NCBI GenBank assembly: GCA_027886175.1
Contig: JAJNNQ010000092.1
Span: 427,001 to 491,000, forward strand
DNA length: 64,000 nucleotides
Reading direction: 5' to 3'
Origin: Phylloscopus collybita
Lineage: Eukaryota; Chordata; Aves; Passeriformes; Phylloscopidae
The notes under the pieces were generated by a model. The model saw nothing but the letters and a program-made list of their open reading frames with translations, made no database searches and was not told the DNA's origin. Of this stretch, positions 1-9,960 are shown one piece after another (within the stretch, counting starts at the first letter, position 1; each line of letters opens with the position of its first letter). The translations under genes were made by a program, and so were the position numbers.

Positions 1-340
1 AGGCCAGGCCAGAGCAGGATCAGCAGGGACTCAGGGCCACATGCAACAGGCACTGCACAGCACCTCACACAGGACAGTGCAGCTCCTGCAGCAGAGCCTC
101 TGGTTGCACTGCAGGAGTGGGCACCAAAGTGTGGGAAGTTATTCCGAATGAACCATTTGCTGCAGAGAGCCCCCAGGACCCTGAGAGCACCCCAGCCCTG
201 AGCCATTCACTCACAGGCTGCTGAGGGAACCTTCCCAGGGAGCGTCCCAGGAAGAGGTCAGGAGCTGCCCCTACCCACCTGGGCACACCTGCACTCTCCT
301 GTGGGCTGGAGAGTGCCCGTGGTACCCAACTCCCCCCAGG
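1..340. other. Unannotated sequence, nothing recognised
   Basis: Moderately GC-rich sequence without a recognisable repeat, RNA or gene. Overlapping frames are open on both strands, which is the pattern of composition rather than coding. Confidence 0.5.
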
Positions 341-514
341 GATGCTCCTGCAGGTGGGACAGGTGCCCAGGTGCCCAGAGCTTGCACACCCTGGTGTGGT
401 CCCTGCTCTGGTGGGGCTGCCCTGGGGGATGCTCCTGCAGGTGGGACAGGTGCCCAGGTGTGCAGAGCTTGCAGGCCCTGGTGTGGTCCCTGCTCTGGTG
501 GGGCTGCCCTGGGG
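341..514. repeat. Tandem duplication, 87-bp unit, two copies
   Basis: The block starting gatgctcctgcaggtggg at 341 recurs at 428, giving a period of 87 bp over two near-identical copies. Differences are few (cttgcacaccc versus cttgcaggccc in the middle). Because 87 is a multiple of three, any frame open in one copy stays open in the other, which explains the open frames of 69 to 154 codons here. No protein family is recognised. Confidence 0.85.
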
Positions 515-2739
515 CAGCACTGGCTGCACCCCCAGCTCCCTGCATTTGTGACCAGTGGGCTCTCTGTGGTTACATCACTCTTCCTGTGTTCTGTGGCTGT
601 TTTTCATCTTCTTAAACATTGTGTAACTGAAGGACTGACGGTGCCAAGAGCATTGCTGGTGGGTGAGGGAGACAGCAGGAGTTTTGCAAGGCAGTGAGGT
701 GGCACCATCAGGTGAAACTCCCCCACGGCAGAGCCTCCTGGGAGTCCCACGCTCCTGGCAGGGGGACAAGGTGACAAACGTGCCCGCTGCTGTCACAGCC
801 CACTCCCAGAGCCGGCTGTGCCCAGGGGAGCACAGCTCCCTCAGCCCTGCCTGCCCCCAAGAGAAGTGTTACAGAGTGGAGCTGATTGCAGAGTTTAGCT
901 CCTGCAGTGTTTGGGGTTTCCTCCAGCCCAGGACACTGCCCTGCTTTGGGTAGCAAAGCAGATCGGTGCAGCATCCCTAGAGAGCTGGATGTCCACCTGC
1001 CCAGGGACACAGGATTACAGTCCCAGGCTGGAGACAGAGTCACAGCTGCACTCACCCACGATCATGAGACAGACAGCAGAAATTTATTACAGCTGCCTCC
1101 TTTTGCAGGGGGTTCCAAACTCCCTGGCTTGGACAACTGATAGTTGGGGGTCTCAGCAGTGCCCAGCTCCCTGGCCAGTGATGTGTCTGCATTCCAGACT
1201 CAATGGGATGGGCTGGGGTTCCCTGTTTGGGTTCAAACCCATCCTGTCATTGCTCACCCAGGGGTGTGATACTGAACCAGGCTGGCTGAATTGGGTTCCT
1301 TATTGATGGCCAAATTTGTCTGTCCAGCTACAGAGCAGCTGTGCTGTGACAACACAGAGTGAGCAGAGGCTGCAGGGACACCTCTGGGCACCCTGCCCCA
1401 GGTGAGGCCTTTGCAATGTGCCCTGTCCTCAGGGCAAGCCCCAGCAAAGCTGGTCAGGTGTGCTGGGAGCTCAGGGCTGTCCCAGCAGACATGCCCTGTG
1501 TCCTGAGTGTTTGTCCAGGGTTTGTCCTGTCCCAGGAGGGGACACGGACAGGGCTGCCTGCCCTGCTCCCTGGAACCCCCCCACACACCCTGGGGACAGC
1601 CCTGGCACCAAGACAAGAGGTGCCAAGTGCCTGGATGTGAGAAATGTCCTGGCCAAATGGCTGGGAGAGGGCAAAGGGAGCAGGGCTGGAGCCCTGGGGG
1701 ATGGCCAGGGCCTGCCAGCAGCCCTGGGAGGGACAGTGAGGAGAGGAGCAGGGAAAGGGAGGGGAGCTGGGTCACTGCAGCAGCTGAGGAGGGACGGGGA
1801 GCCAGTCAGGAGGAGACTGTTTGTGATGCTGGCATGGTGGGGATGAGAAGGGGGTGGTGGGGAGATGACTCAAGAGATGTGGGAGGTGGGAGGGCTGAGA
1901 TAAAGTCGGTTTGTGACCCATCTGGCTCCTAGAAAGGGACAGGGATTGATTTCTCTTGAGAGGTTCTTGCTTAGCACCGACTGAAGCCCCCACTTCAAAA
2001 TGCAGGAGATAAATTTTCCTTCCTTAGCCCTTGAGAGTGAAGCAGATCCTCCCGTGATGGATGGTGCCTGCTGTGCCTGTTTGCTGCTTTGTTTCTGCAT
2101 TGCCTGTCCCAAGGACTGGCTGGGGCACCACCAAGAAGGGAATTTCTGACTGTGCCAGCTGCTTCATGTAGGCAGGGGTGGAGGCCTTGGGGAGCAGAGC
2201 TTCAGAGAGGGGGACTGGAGGAGGAGCAAGGCTGCCAGAGAGCTTGCAGCTCCACACAGCCTGGGAATAAGCAGTAAAAAGAAATTAAAAGCTCAGTGGG
2301 GTTGGATGTCCTGCAGAGGAGCCCCATGCAGGGCTGGGCCCACCTGCAAGGCAGAGAGAGGTCTCACTGCTAAACACTCACTGAGTTTCCTTGGTTTGCA
2401 AACAATTCCTGGTTTGGTTTTTTTCCTGATGCAGGTTAGTGGTGCAGGGATCCCCTTCCCTGCTCCAAACCAGCATCTTCTGCCATCAGGTGGGCACTGA
2501 GGGGGCTCAGACCCCACATCCCTCCTGGGGGCCACTCCTGGGGGGCACAGGCAGCTCTGGCTTGGCCAGGAGCCCTCTGCAGACAGGAGGGTTGGGGGTC
2601 TGCCAGCACAGCTTGGGGGTACCTGGGGACCTGGGCTGCACTGGGCCATCATGCAGAAGCTGTGACAAGTGCCAAGTGTCCTCATGGCTGCTCACATCCA
2701 TTTTAATGGCTTTCTTACTGCCTGGGAGTCCCAAGGTGC
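515..2739. other. Unannotated sequence; weak LTR-like patch only
   Basis: No gene or RNA is recognised. Around 1075-1345 there is an LTR-flavoured patch (a TTTATT, the reverse complement of a poly(A) signal, near its start), but no termini or second copy could be found. The remainder is ordinary GC-moderate sequence with open frames below 175 codons that overlap one another. Confidence 0.45.
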
Positions 2740-2860
2740 ATCAGCCAGTCAAGAACTTCCTGCCAAAACATCCTTCATTAGAAAAGTGCTGGCTGGGAAC
2801 CAGGATGTGTCATAATAGTTTTAACAAATTAATGATAATGATTAAAAAAATTCCTCATGG
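2740..2860. promoter_or_regulatory. AT-rich candidate conserved noncoding block
   Basis: A short AT-rich island in GC-richer flanks, containing aacaaattaatgataatg (from 2823) with clustered ATTA/TAAT homeodomain-type cores. It is not repetitive within the window. Regulatory function is inferred only from composition and motif content. Confidence 0.25.
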
Positions 2861-3213
2861 TGTGCCTTGGGTCCAGGGTGGGACTCGTCATGCAGGCTCA
2901 CCAGGACAGCTGTGCTGGAGAGAAATGTTTTAAAATGTGTGAGATCTTAGATCTGAGCCTCCCTTGCATCACAGGCAGCTTTTTGTAGAATACCCTCTGG
3001 AATTCCTATTGGGAGACTGCCTGGTTTTAAGGTTTTTGCTTTTTTCCCCAAAATTTTACTCTCAAAAACTTTCCACTGGTCCCTTCTGCTTTTTGGAGTG
3101 ATTCCCAAACAGCACTTTAGGGGTTTGCAGAGTCCTCCAGCCAGTCCTTCCCCTGGGGATCCCCGGGTGCTGCTGGGGCTGTGCTGGGCTCCTGGCTCAG
3201 CTGGGGGGACAGC
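2861..3213. other. Unannotated sequence
   Basis: Nothing recognised. The stretch leads from a T-rich patch near 3030-3060 into the minisatellite at 3214. Confidence 0.4.
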
Positions 3214-3303
3214 CCTGGGGACAGGGACACCCCTGGGGACAGGGACAGCCCTGGGGACAAGGACACCCCTGGGGACAAGGACACCCCTGGGGACAGGGAC
3301 AGC
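3214..3303. repeat. Minisatellite, 18-bp unit, five copies
   Basis: Five consecutive 18-bp units of the form cctggggacaRggacaSc. The two variable positions alternate between units, indicating local shuffling of variants. The 18-bp period keeps frames open on both strands (for example VPRGVLVPRG on the minus strand); these are shadows, not proteins. Confidence 0.9.
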
Positions 3304-3894
3304 TGGAATGAGTGACACAGCAGGGGAGCAGCTGGCTGGCCCTGGTCAGACTGCACAACACGGGAAGGGATGTGTGAGGTGTGCACACAGCTTCCTTTGC
3401 TCCCTGGTACCAGTGGGAAAGCCCCGGCTGTCCCTGTGTCCCTGTGCTCCCAGCTGCCAGGATGGAACCTCACCGGGCACTCTGTCCCTCTGGGGGGCTC
3501 CTAAAGGAGCTCTTGGCCCAGCCCAGGCTGTTTTCTCCTCTGGAGCCTGCACTGAGCTCTGCAGGCTGGGCTGAGGGGGCTGAGTGCCCCCTCACCTCTG
3601 TGCTGGGAGGGCACCAGGGCTCTGGGCACACCTGGGATCCCTGTGGGGAGAGCTGCAGCAGGAAATTCCCCTCTCAGCTCGGAACCCTTGCCTGCCCAGG
3701 TGTCTCTGGAGGCCCAGCCCTGCATTCCTGTGAGGATGGCAATCCCCAGGCCTTTTCCCCCCTCCTGGGGCTCTCCCTGTGGTGCCTGCTCTGCTGCTGG
3801 GCTTCAGAGCCCCTCTCTCCAGCCCTGGCTGAGCTCCTCCCTGGCTGCTCCCCTCAGCCCTGTGTGCAGCTCACGTCCCTGGTTTAAATCTCCC
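3304..3894. other. Unannotated sequence
   Basis: GC-rich, with overlapping open frames on both strands (up to 168 codons) but no recognisable domain and no repeat. Confidence 0.4.
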
Positions 3895-4130
3895 TTTAAG
3901 CACACACCTGTTTTCTATTGCTGTTGCTGCAGGATTTTAACTGTGTATGTATTACATGTCTTTAAAATTTATGCAGCTCATTTTTTTATGTGCACAGCTC
4001 CGCGATAAGCTGTGAAAGGTACACTATAAAAATGTGTAATTGCACTGTAATTTTTTTCTTTTTCCTCCCCCCACAACACATGGCGAAAATGTATTTTTTT
4101 TTATTTTTATTTTTTTTTCAAGGGAAATAT
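3895..4130. promoter_or_regulatory. AT-rich candidate conserved noncoding block
   Basis: A sharp switch from GC-rich sequence to an AT-rich block that includes gcgataagctgtgaaagg (about 4002-4019) and tgtaattgcactgtaattt (about 4034-4052), ending in T-rich sequence. There is no internal repeat and no second copy in the window. The low CpG, AT-rich character with TAATT cores resembles vertebrate conserved noncoding elements; conservation itself is untested. Confidence 0.35.
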
Positions 4131-4694
4131 GTGCTGGGGGAAGGGAGGAAGCAGAGGGGGAAGGAAGGAGCACCAATCGATGTGGCAGAGTGCAGGGCTG
4201 TCCTGCTCTGCATTCAGCCGGGTGCTGCAGGAGGAGGGGGAGCTGGAGGGCTCCTGGATCTGCAGAGCAGCTCCAAGAGCTGCCACTGAAAGCTGCTGAG
4301 CCCCTGGGCAGTGCCCTGCTGCTCACAGAGCACCGCTCACCCACCAAGCAGCTGGTGCTGGGGTTAATTGGGATGCAGAGCTGCTGCTGCCCTGCCTGCA
4401 GGGCTCAGGAGGGCTGGGCTGGGGCTCTCCAGGCACCCTCCAAGCTGTCAGGGGGCACTGGAGTGTCTGCTGGAGGAGCTTTTGTTGCTGTGGGCTGCAG
4501 AGGCCGTGGGAAGCTGCCTGTCCATCTCTCCTGACCACTCTGTGATGTGTTCAGCTCCATCAGGAGCAGTCTGTGATGGTGGGAAAGGCCATTCCAGATC
4601 AGGATGTTGCTGCAGAGCAGCATCAACAGTTGTTCTCCCAGGCAGCAAGTGACAGGAGAAGGGCAAATGGCCTCAGATTGCATCAGGGAATGCA
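4131..4694. other. Unannotated sequence
   Basis: GC-rich sequence with no recognised feature. Open frames overlap on both strands. Confidence 0.4.
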
Positions 4695-4855
4695 CTTCCA
4701 GGGATCCAGGGGCAGCCTCAGGTACTCTGGGCACCCTGTGCCAAGGGTCCCCACCCTCCCAGGGAACAATTTCCTCCCAATACCCAAACTGGAACTGTCC
4801 TCTTTCTTTTAAAGCCCTTCCCCCTTGTGCTATCACTAGTGCTGTCCTTTCTGCA
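4695..4855 (-). mobile_element. CR1 retroposon 3' fragment (old, antisense)
   Basis: Matches the antisense of the CR1 3' region as seen in the other copies here: cagggatccaggggcagc, then ctgggcaccctgtgccaa, then ccagggaacaatttcctc. It continues into the older CR1 segment with ttaaagcccttccccctt. It is more diverged than the copies at 47.1 or 63.6 kb and lacks the 3' terminus, so it is an older, truncated insertion. Confidence 0.75.
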
Positions 4856-5019
4856 TGCAGAACACTGCAGACATCTCCCCTTCTTTTGTCCAAACCAACT
4901 CACACGTTACCCACCAGCAGCTTTTTGCCTGCCCCACTGTTCCCCTGAGCCAGGCTCACGTTTCACAGGAGCTGCACAGCGAGCAGAAAAACTCCTCATG
5001 CACTTCCAGGAAGATTTCC

Positions 5020-5343
5020 TTGATGATGTTCATCCCTCGAGAGAGGTTGTAAAAACTTCTGGAGAGGCAAGGCCAGCCTGCAGACAGAGATGTTTTATTT
5101 TCTCTCTGCTCCAGTCCCTAGCAGGGACTTTCCTGCTTCTCACTCGTCTTTCACTCTCTGCTGTAAAGCCTCCACTGGCGAGATGCAGCTTGAGAGGGAT
5201 GTTCTTGTATGGTTTGTACCTATAATAAATGAGCTCTGTCTTTCCTATTTGTGGAATGAACACAACCCAACAAACAATCTCTGGAAGCAGGAATTTCCCC
5301 CAAGTAATTGCAGCAATATGATGAGCAATAGCATGCATTAGTT
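5020..5343. promoter_or_regulatory. Candidate conserved noncoding block
   Basis: AT-richer single-copy stretch containing a small perfect hairpin (agtccct-agc-agggact, about 5112-5128), a TATAATAAATGAG patch near 5221, and cccaagtaattgcagcaata near 5299. No gene or transposon is recognised. The block ends abruptly at a 23-base poly-A run. Confidence 0.25.
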
Positions 5344-5366
5344 AAAAAAAAAAAAAAAAAAAAAAG
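5344..5366. repeat. Poly-A run, 23 bases
   Basis: An uninterrupted run of 23 A. No processed-pseudogene sequence with a poly(A) signal could be recognised upstream, so it is listed as a homopolymer. Confidence 0.95.
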
Positions 5367-5845
5367 GTACCAAAAAACCAAGCCTGAAGCCATTAGTCAA
5401 TTTTAGCTGCATGAGATTTTGGTCATAGAGCTCTTCACTGCTGGTAATAGAGCTGTGATTGCCTGCTCCTCTCTCCATGTGCAGCAGATTGCTCCTTCAG
5501 GAAGAGGTGTAATGGACATTTCAGTATCTCTTGTGTGGCACAGGCAAGTAACTTGCAGGGGTTGGAACTGTCCTGGCAGCTGCGACCACGAGCAGGCAGG
5601 GCTGGCTCTGAGCAGGTGCCTGCCCTGCTGCTGGAACATCTCTGCTGCTTTAATGTTCCTTTCCTGGTTTGTCATCAGCCAGGCTGCACCCTGGGAGCTG
5701 GTGGCTGCACACCAACAGGCAATGCTTGCCTGTTCCCACACTGAAAACCCAACCCTCTCTAAAAAAACCCTCTGGGTGAAGCACTGCCCCCCTGCCTGTC
5801 CCCCTGGCTGCTGGGCTGGCTCAGTTTCTGGGGGGCTTTGGGGAA
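5367..5845. other. Unannotated sequence
   Basis: No repeat or gene recognised. Frames of about 200 codons are open on both strands at 5403-6015 at once, which argues against either being a real exon. Confidence 0.4.
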
Positions 5846-5849
5846 TATG

Positions 5850-6110
5850 CTTCAAGGACAGGGTGAAAGATTCAAAAGGGGCTCCTACCTCAGGGAGAAT
5901 GTTCCAAGGCTTTATTCCTGAAGGAGATCCCAGGGCAAAAGAGGGAGAACAAGGAGGAGCAGGGGTTTTTATCTGGTCTCTGTCTGGGGATGGGATAGCT
6001 GGCACAGAGCCATAGGGCAGAGATAAGGGACAGGTAGGGTTGGGCTAAGGCTACAGTCTCTGAGGGGACTTTCTGGGAAAAAAAAACCATTCTCCCAGAG
6101 GAATACAACA
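5850..6110 (-). mobile_element. Possible antisense LTR fragment
   Basis: The passage around 5904-5972 (ggctttattcctgaaggaga, then a purine-rich stretch and gggtttttat) resembles the antisense of avian retroviral LTRs, with TTTATT as the complement of a poly(A) signal. No TG/CA termini, target-site duplication or second copy was found, so this is weak. Confidence 0.25.
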
Positions 6111-6620
6111 TCTGGGAGCTGCCACAGCCATCAGACACGTGAGTCAGGGTCAGCTCCCAGTGGAAAGGAGCTGGGATGCTGTGTGGGGAAAGGTTTCCTT
6201 TCCTTCACAAAGATTTCTCCATGTCCCCCTTGGCCTGCCTTCCATCCTGCCTTAACCCTCCAGCCCTGCCTGCTGAGACCAGTTTCCCTGATCACAGGCA
6301 ACTCTCCCCACTCTCTTTTGAACACCCCCCAAATGACCCTTTGCTTTCTCAAAACAGAAAATTTATTCCAGCTGCTGCCTTAGCAGTGGAGAGCAGGAAG
6401 AAGAGTGTGTTTCTTTACAAGTGATACCCCTGGGCATGACCCCACCATGAAATGGCTTTTTTTGGCTCTGCTTTGTCCTGTTGACTCCTTTTCTCCCAGA
6501 GAGACCTCCAAGCAACCCTCCTGTTAGCAGCAGAACCCTCACTCTTCTTCCTCACCACCTCCTGCTTTTTATTTACCAAGTTTTCTTTAATTCATGGGGA
6601 GATTTGGAATTTGAATCCCA
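6111..6620. other. Unannotated sequence
   Basis: Single-copy sequence becoming AT-richer toward its end; nothing recognised. Confidence 0.4.
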
Positions 6621-6624
6621 TCCT

Positions 6625-6745
6625 GCTGCCTACAGATGATACCTACCTAGTAAATGAAATAAGCCTGCTACTTCCTCCATCATCTGGGTCATTAATGAGA
6701 ATGTGCAATAGTGCTGGAGTCAGGAGAGACCCCCAAGGAACGCTT
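6625..6745 (-). mobile_element. Ancient CR1-like LINE reverse-transcriptase relic
   Basis: On the minus strand the segment 6743-6677 runs cgttccttgggggtctctcc, then cattctcattaatgacccag. This parallels, at nucleotide level, the LINE RT stretch that encodes PQGS-LGP-LF--FINDL in CR1 and L3 elements. The frame is broken by stops and indels. Comparison to the family is from memory of its layout; a profile search would settle it. Confidence 0.4.
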
Positions 6746-7064
6746 TCCTTCCCTGGAATTAATGAAACTTTTAATTAGAAATAGTGGCCAGGGTGGAAAG
6801 TTTCCAACTTCCTGGTGGTTTGAGAAATGGGAGGCCCTTTTTTAGCCTTTTTTCAAACCCATGGAGTTCATCCTGAGGGTGCCTGAATGATGGATTGATG
6901 GTGAGGAAGGAGGACCAGAGGCATTCTCCATTTAAACCTCTGCATTAATTAAGCATTATCCCTGAAGAGACCTGGGCCCTGTCAGCTTTTTGGGCACTAC
7001 CTGCAGATTTTGTATTAAACTGCCAGTCTTGAATTTTGGGTGGAAGGAGTATGTCTAGAATAGA
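6746..7064. other. AT-rich unannotated sequence
   Basis: Contains ATTA-rich patches (ggaattaatgaaactttta near 6757 and gcattaattaagcattatcc near 6941). Some of it may extend the old LINE relic upstream; no boundary can be drawn. Confidence 0.3.
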
Positions 7065-7207
7065 CTTTTCCCTTTTTTCCTCCATTTTCCCTCCTTTTTT
7101 CCTCATTTTTTCCTCCTTTTTTCCTCCCTTTTCCCTCCTTTTTCCCCCTCCTTTTCCCTCCCTTTTCCTCTCTTCCCCTTCTTTTCTTTTTCTTTCCTTT
7201 TTTCCCT
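7065..7207. repeat. Polypyrimidine tract of about 143 bp
   Basis: Nearly pure C/T on the plus strand, interrupted by A only at 7084 and 7105. It is loosely periodic (tttttcctcc-like units). Such homopurine-homopyrimidine tracts can form triplex DNA in vitro. The minus-strand frame across it is a lysine/glycine-rich low-complexity shadow. Confidence 0.95.
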
Positions 7208-7595
7208 GCGTGTTCCTGTGTTTCGGACTGGGTGTGCTGATGGCAGGTGGTGCTGTGGTTTGTTAATTGCTGTGTCCATTTGTTAATTTGTGTGCCCATT
7301 AACACCACTTTGGGAAGTCCCCGCCTGCAGGGCAGTGCCTGCTCTGCCCATCAGAGCCTCAGACACCGCGGGCAGAGCTGCCCTGCTGCCACCCACCAGC
7401 TCCCTCAGCATCCCAGTGCAGGGCACTGCCCTTGGCTTTGGGCAGCATCCTCAGGCTCAGCTGGATACATCGATTTGGGAATCTTTTCCAAGGGCCTTCG
7501 TGTTCTGCAGGGGCTGGGGAGCTCTGGCTGCTCTCTGGCCACCAGAGTGGGGGGTGATGGAGAAGCACCCCTGCATCCTCCCTGGAGTCGTGGGG
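7208..7595. other. Unannotated sequence
   Basis: Ordinary sequence up to the 5' end of the solo LTR; nothing recognised. Confidence 0.4.
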
Positions 7596-8129
7596 TGTTG
7601 GAGAGGATGAAGTAGCTCGGCCCTGCAGAGATGATTTATTAGTAAAAGATTCTGAGAGTATGAAACCTACAAAAGGAATAGAATTGAAAGCAAAATTTGA
7701 ACTGTAAGAGGCTGGGCAGGAAAAGGGTGATTTTTCTGGGCTGGGTGAGTCAGTGACACCCTTGCCAGGACAAAAGGATGAATAAGGGGTTGGACCTTCT
7801 CAGGTAGCAGGGATAAGGTGGTTTTTCAGGATTTTGGTATGTAGAGCAGTATTGTAATGTTGTAGTTCCCATAGGCTGTATGTAGATTCTGTAGGTTTTG
7901 TATCCTGAGGTGATTGGTCAATGCTCATTAGAATATTCACGATAGAAAGGGTTAAAATGGAATGTAACAGGGAACTCGGGCTCTTGCTCCCCTGGATCCC
8001 TGTCCCCTTAGACCTATGGACTCTCCCCCAGTCAGGCTGCCTCCCCCTGACCAATAACCCACGTGTCCCAAAGAGCATCCTGCTCTGCAGATCATCTCTC
8101 ATCGGACACCACCAGCGCGCTCCCCAACA
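7596..8129 (+). mobile_element. Solo LTR of an endogenous retrovirus, 534 bp
   Basis: The element begins TGTTGGAGAGGATGAAGTAG and ends TCCCCAACA, so its termini form a TG...CA inverted repeat (TGTTGG-GA against TC-CCAACA). It is flanked by a 6-bp near-duplication, gtgggg (7590-7595) and gcgggg (8130-8135), differing at one C/T position. A 6-bp duplication fits class II (beta/alpha-like) endogenous retroviruses. The poly(A) signal position reads AATAAC (8053-8058) where the relative at 53920-54193 has AATAAA. No gag, pol or env sequence adjoins it, so it is a recombined solo LTR. A related, deleted copy lies at 53920. Confidence 0.85.
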
Positions 8130-8194
8130 GCGGGGTGAGAGCTCCTTTTGTCTTTTGCCTCGCTCCTGGCCTCAGTTTCCCCCCTGAGGATCCA

Positions 8195-8390
8195 GTGCCG
8201 GCCTGGCAGGGCACTCCGGGCTGCGGGGCAGAGCAGCAGCGGTGCTTTGGGGCAGCAGAGGAGCCAAAGGAAGGCGGGGAAGCGCTGCTGGTCCCCGGCG
8301 GGGGAGGCTCCGCGTCCTGCGGGCGGGATCCGGAGCGGCTCCAGCCTGCCTGCAGAGCATCACTGCCGGCCGCTCGCCTCTCCCTCTGCC
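8195..8390. promoter_or_regulatory. CpG-rich patch (small CpG-island candidate)
   Basis: Dense CpG compared with its flanks, for example tccccggcgggggaggctcc, cgggcgggatccggagcggc and gccggccgctcgcc. It sits about 65 bp downstream of the solo LTR and 250 bp upstream of the AT-rich block at 8640. It could be an orphan CpG island, a promoter of an unseen transcript or GC-biased sequence. No TATA box or clear exon is visible. Confidence 0.4.
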
Positions 8391-8496
8391 ATCCCTATTA
8401 ATTGGCTTCTCCCAGCCCTCTCCAGCCCCTTTCTTCCCAGTGCTCGTCAGGGAACGGGAAGGCGAAGCTGACTGAAGCTGACAAGATTTCTGCTTG

Positions 8497-8536
8497 AAAA
8501 AAAAAAAATAAAAAAGAGAGAGAGAGAGAGAGAAAG
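8497..8536. repeat. A-run followed by (GA)n microsatellite
   Basis: Twelve A, a T, six more A, then about ten GA dinucleotides ending in aaag. Confidence 0.95.
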
Positions 8537-8639
8537 CCTGTATTCCTGTATTGGCTCCATCAAAGCCTTTTATGAAAGCCACATGGGGAAAGAGCTGCCC
8601 TGTCAGACAGCTTCTGGTATTGAGGAAACATGAAAGAAA

Positions 8640-8845
8640 ACCAACAGCTATAATCAGCTCAAGAAATTTATTGCATTTTTGACCCTGATATTGTCGCGCG
8701 CTGCTCGAGATTTCTTTGAAGGTGTTGCGGGTTTATTGATTGTGAAAAATGTCAATGTGTCACATGCCCAATTAACTTGGCACTTCTTGCAATCAATACC
8801 CTAATTGCCTCTCTTTAGAGAGGCCATTAATTTAATTAACCCCCT
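8640..8845. promoter_or_regulatory. Strong candidate conserved noncoding element
   Basis: AT-rich single-copy block with many homeodomain-type cores: cccaattaacttggc (about 8767), taccctaattgcctc (about 8797) and ccattaatttaattaacc (about 8824-8841). A TGTCAATGTGTCAC motif (about 8749) has TALE-type TGTCA cores. It contains a perfect 7-bp stem with 4-base loop, gcctctc-ttta-gagaggc (8807-8824). A CpG-bearing stretch tgtcgcgcgctgctcgag (about 8692) is preserved inside AT-rich sequence. No coding frame spans it. Enhancer function is inferred. Confidence 0.5.
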
Positions 8846-9420
8846 CCCTCCCCCGACTTGTTTTCCCAGTTAAAAATATTTTAATAAACAGGTGATCCAA
8901 GGCCCGTGTTCCTTTGGTGATGGGAGAGATGGGAGGAGAGCAGAGATCTCTGGGAGATTCGACATCATTTCCAGGGGCTCTGGAGCTCTGTGTCAGCTTA
9001 GTGGGAACAAGAGAGCAGCAGAGGCTGAAGGTGCCTTTTCCCCTCGCCTGCCTTATCCCGGCCTCTTCTCGGGCATTTGGAGACAAATCCTCTTTAGCAG
9101 AGAAAAACAGAGTGAGGGATCTGACCTCCCCGGGGCTGCGAATGGAGCCGAGACCGACAGCCTGTGAAGGTCACATCAGCAGTGACACGGCTGCTGTCAC
9201 TTCTCTGCTTTTTTACCCAGCGCATTGAAGTCTCACGGAGCTGAGGTTGTCAGGAGTTAATCTGGTGCTGTGGTTTTGTTTTTGTAAGTGCTGAAGCAAT
9301 GGCTCTGTGGTTAGGCTGGGTTTAAGGGCTGGCTAGCTGCTAGATCTGGGATGGAAGGCTGGCTCTCCATCGGCCTTTAGCACAGTCACTCCTAATTGGG
9401 TCCCACAGGTATCTCCCCAG
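8846..9420. other. Unannotated single-copy sequence
   Basis: Includes a second small AT-rich patch near 8870-8895 (gttaaaaatattttaataaa) that may belong to the neighbouring candidate element. Otherwise nothing recognised. Confidence 0.35.
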
Positions 9421-9615
9421 GCTGCCGAGCATCTTCAGCAGTGATCTGGAAGAAAACAGAAAATCATTACTGATAAAGTTTGAAGATGACACTGAGAGAC
9501 TCCTGGAGCAGTAAATAATGGCAGGAGCGGAGCAATCAGGTGGTGCTGTTTATATCACTTAGCAAATTGGAGGTGATAAAAACGCCGCAGGTTGAAGGCA
9601 GCTAAATGCCAGGCC
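9421..9615 (+). mobile_element. Ancient LINE (CR1/L3-type) reverse-transcriptase relic
   Basis: From 9430 the plus frame reads IFSSDLEENRKSLLIKFEDD, then TER. This parallels the LINE RT region I-INDLEEGI---L-KFADDT, whose ADD is part of the catalytic centre. Here the alanine is replaced by glutamate. About 70 bp further on, gcaaattggaggtgat (near 9562) parallels the following CR1/L3 segment. The element is very old and no longer coding. It lies within a low-repeat AT-rich region that may be conserved for another reason. Confidence 0.5.
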
Positions 9616-9960
9616 GTAAATGTGGGGAACCAGAAACGCTCCTCGTGCCTGCAGGGTGGGGGAGAGGAGGTGGCAGGAGTGATGTCTCTGGAAAGATCAC
9701 GAGTTTGTGGGGGAAATCCATCAGGATTACGAGCTTCTCCTTTGCTGCCATGATTAAAAGTGGAGGTGCAATATGCAGAGGTAGGCCAGCTTGAAGTTTC
9801 ATTTCAAACAATGGTATAAAAAAGAAATAGTGAAAAATAACCTGAAGGTAATTGTTTTTGAGAATTTATTTCCCTCCTTTACTCCCCCCCGCCATTTATT
9901 CCTGACTAGCCAAGGCAATGGTTAGTTTTCCAAAAACCTGATACTTTGATAGTATTATTT
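9616..9960. promoter_or_regulatory. AT-rich candidate conserved noncoding block
   Basis: Single-copy, with ccatgattaaaagtggaggt (about 9749), ggtataaaaaagaaatagtg (about 9813) and gaaggtaattgtttttgag (about 9844). It directly follows the LINE relic, so part may be further decayed LINE sequence. Function is inferred only. Confidence 0.3.

Noticed and set aside
1225..1245. GGTTCAAACCC, similar to a tRNA B box
   Set aside because: No matching A box or cloverleaf upstream; the surrounding sequence does not fold as a tRNA.
1075..1345. LTR-like passage with TTTATT
   Set aside because: No termini, no target-site duplication and no second copy in the window.
5344..5366. Poly-A run as the tail of a processed pseudogene
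   Set aside because: No recognisable coding sequence or poly(A) signal at the expected distance upstream, and no flanking direct repeat.
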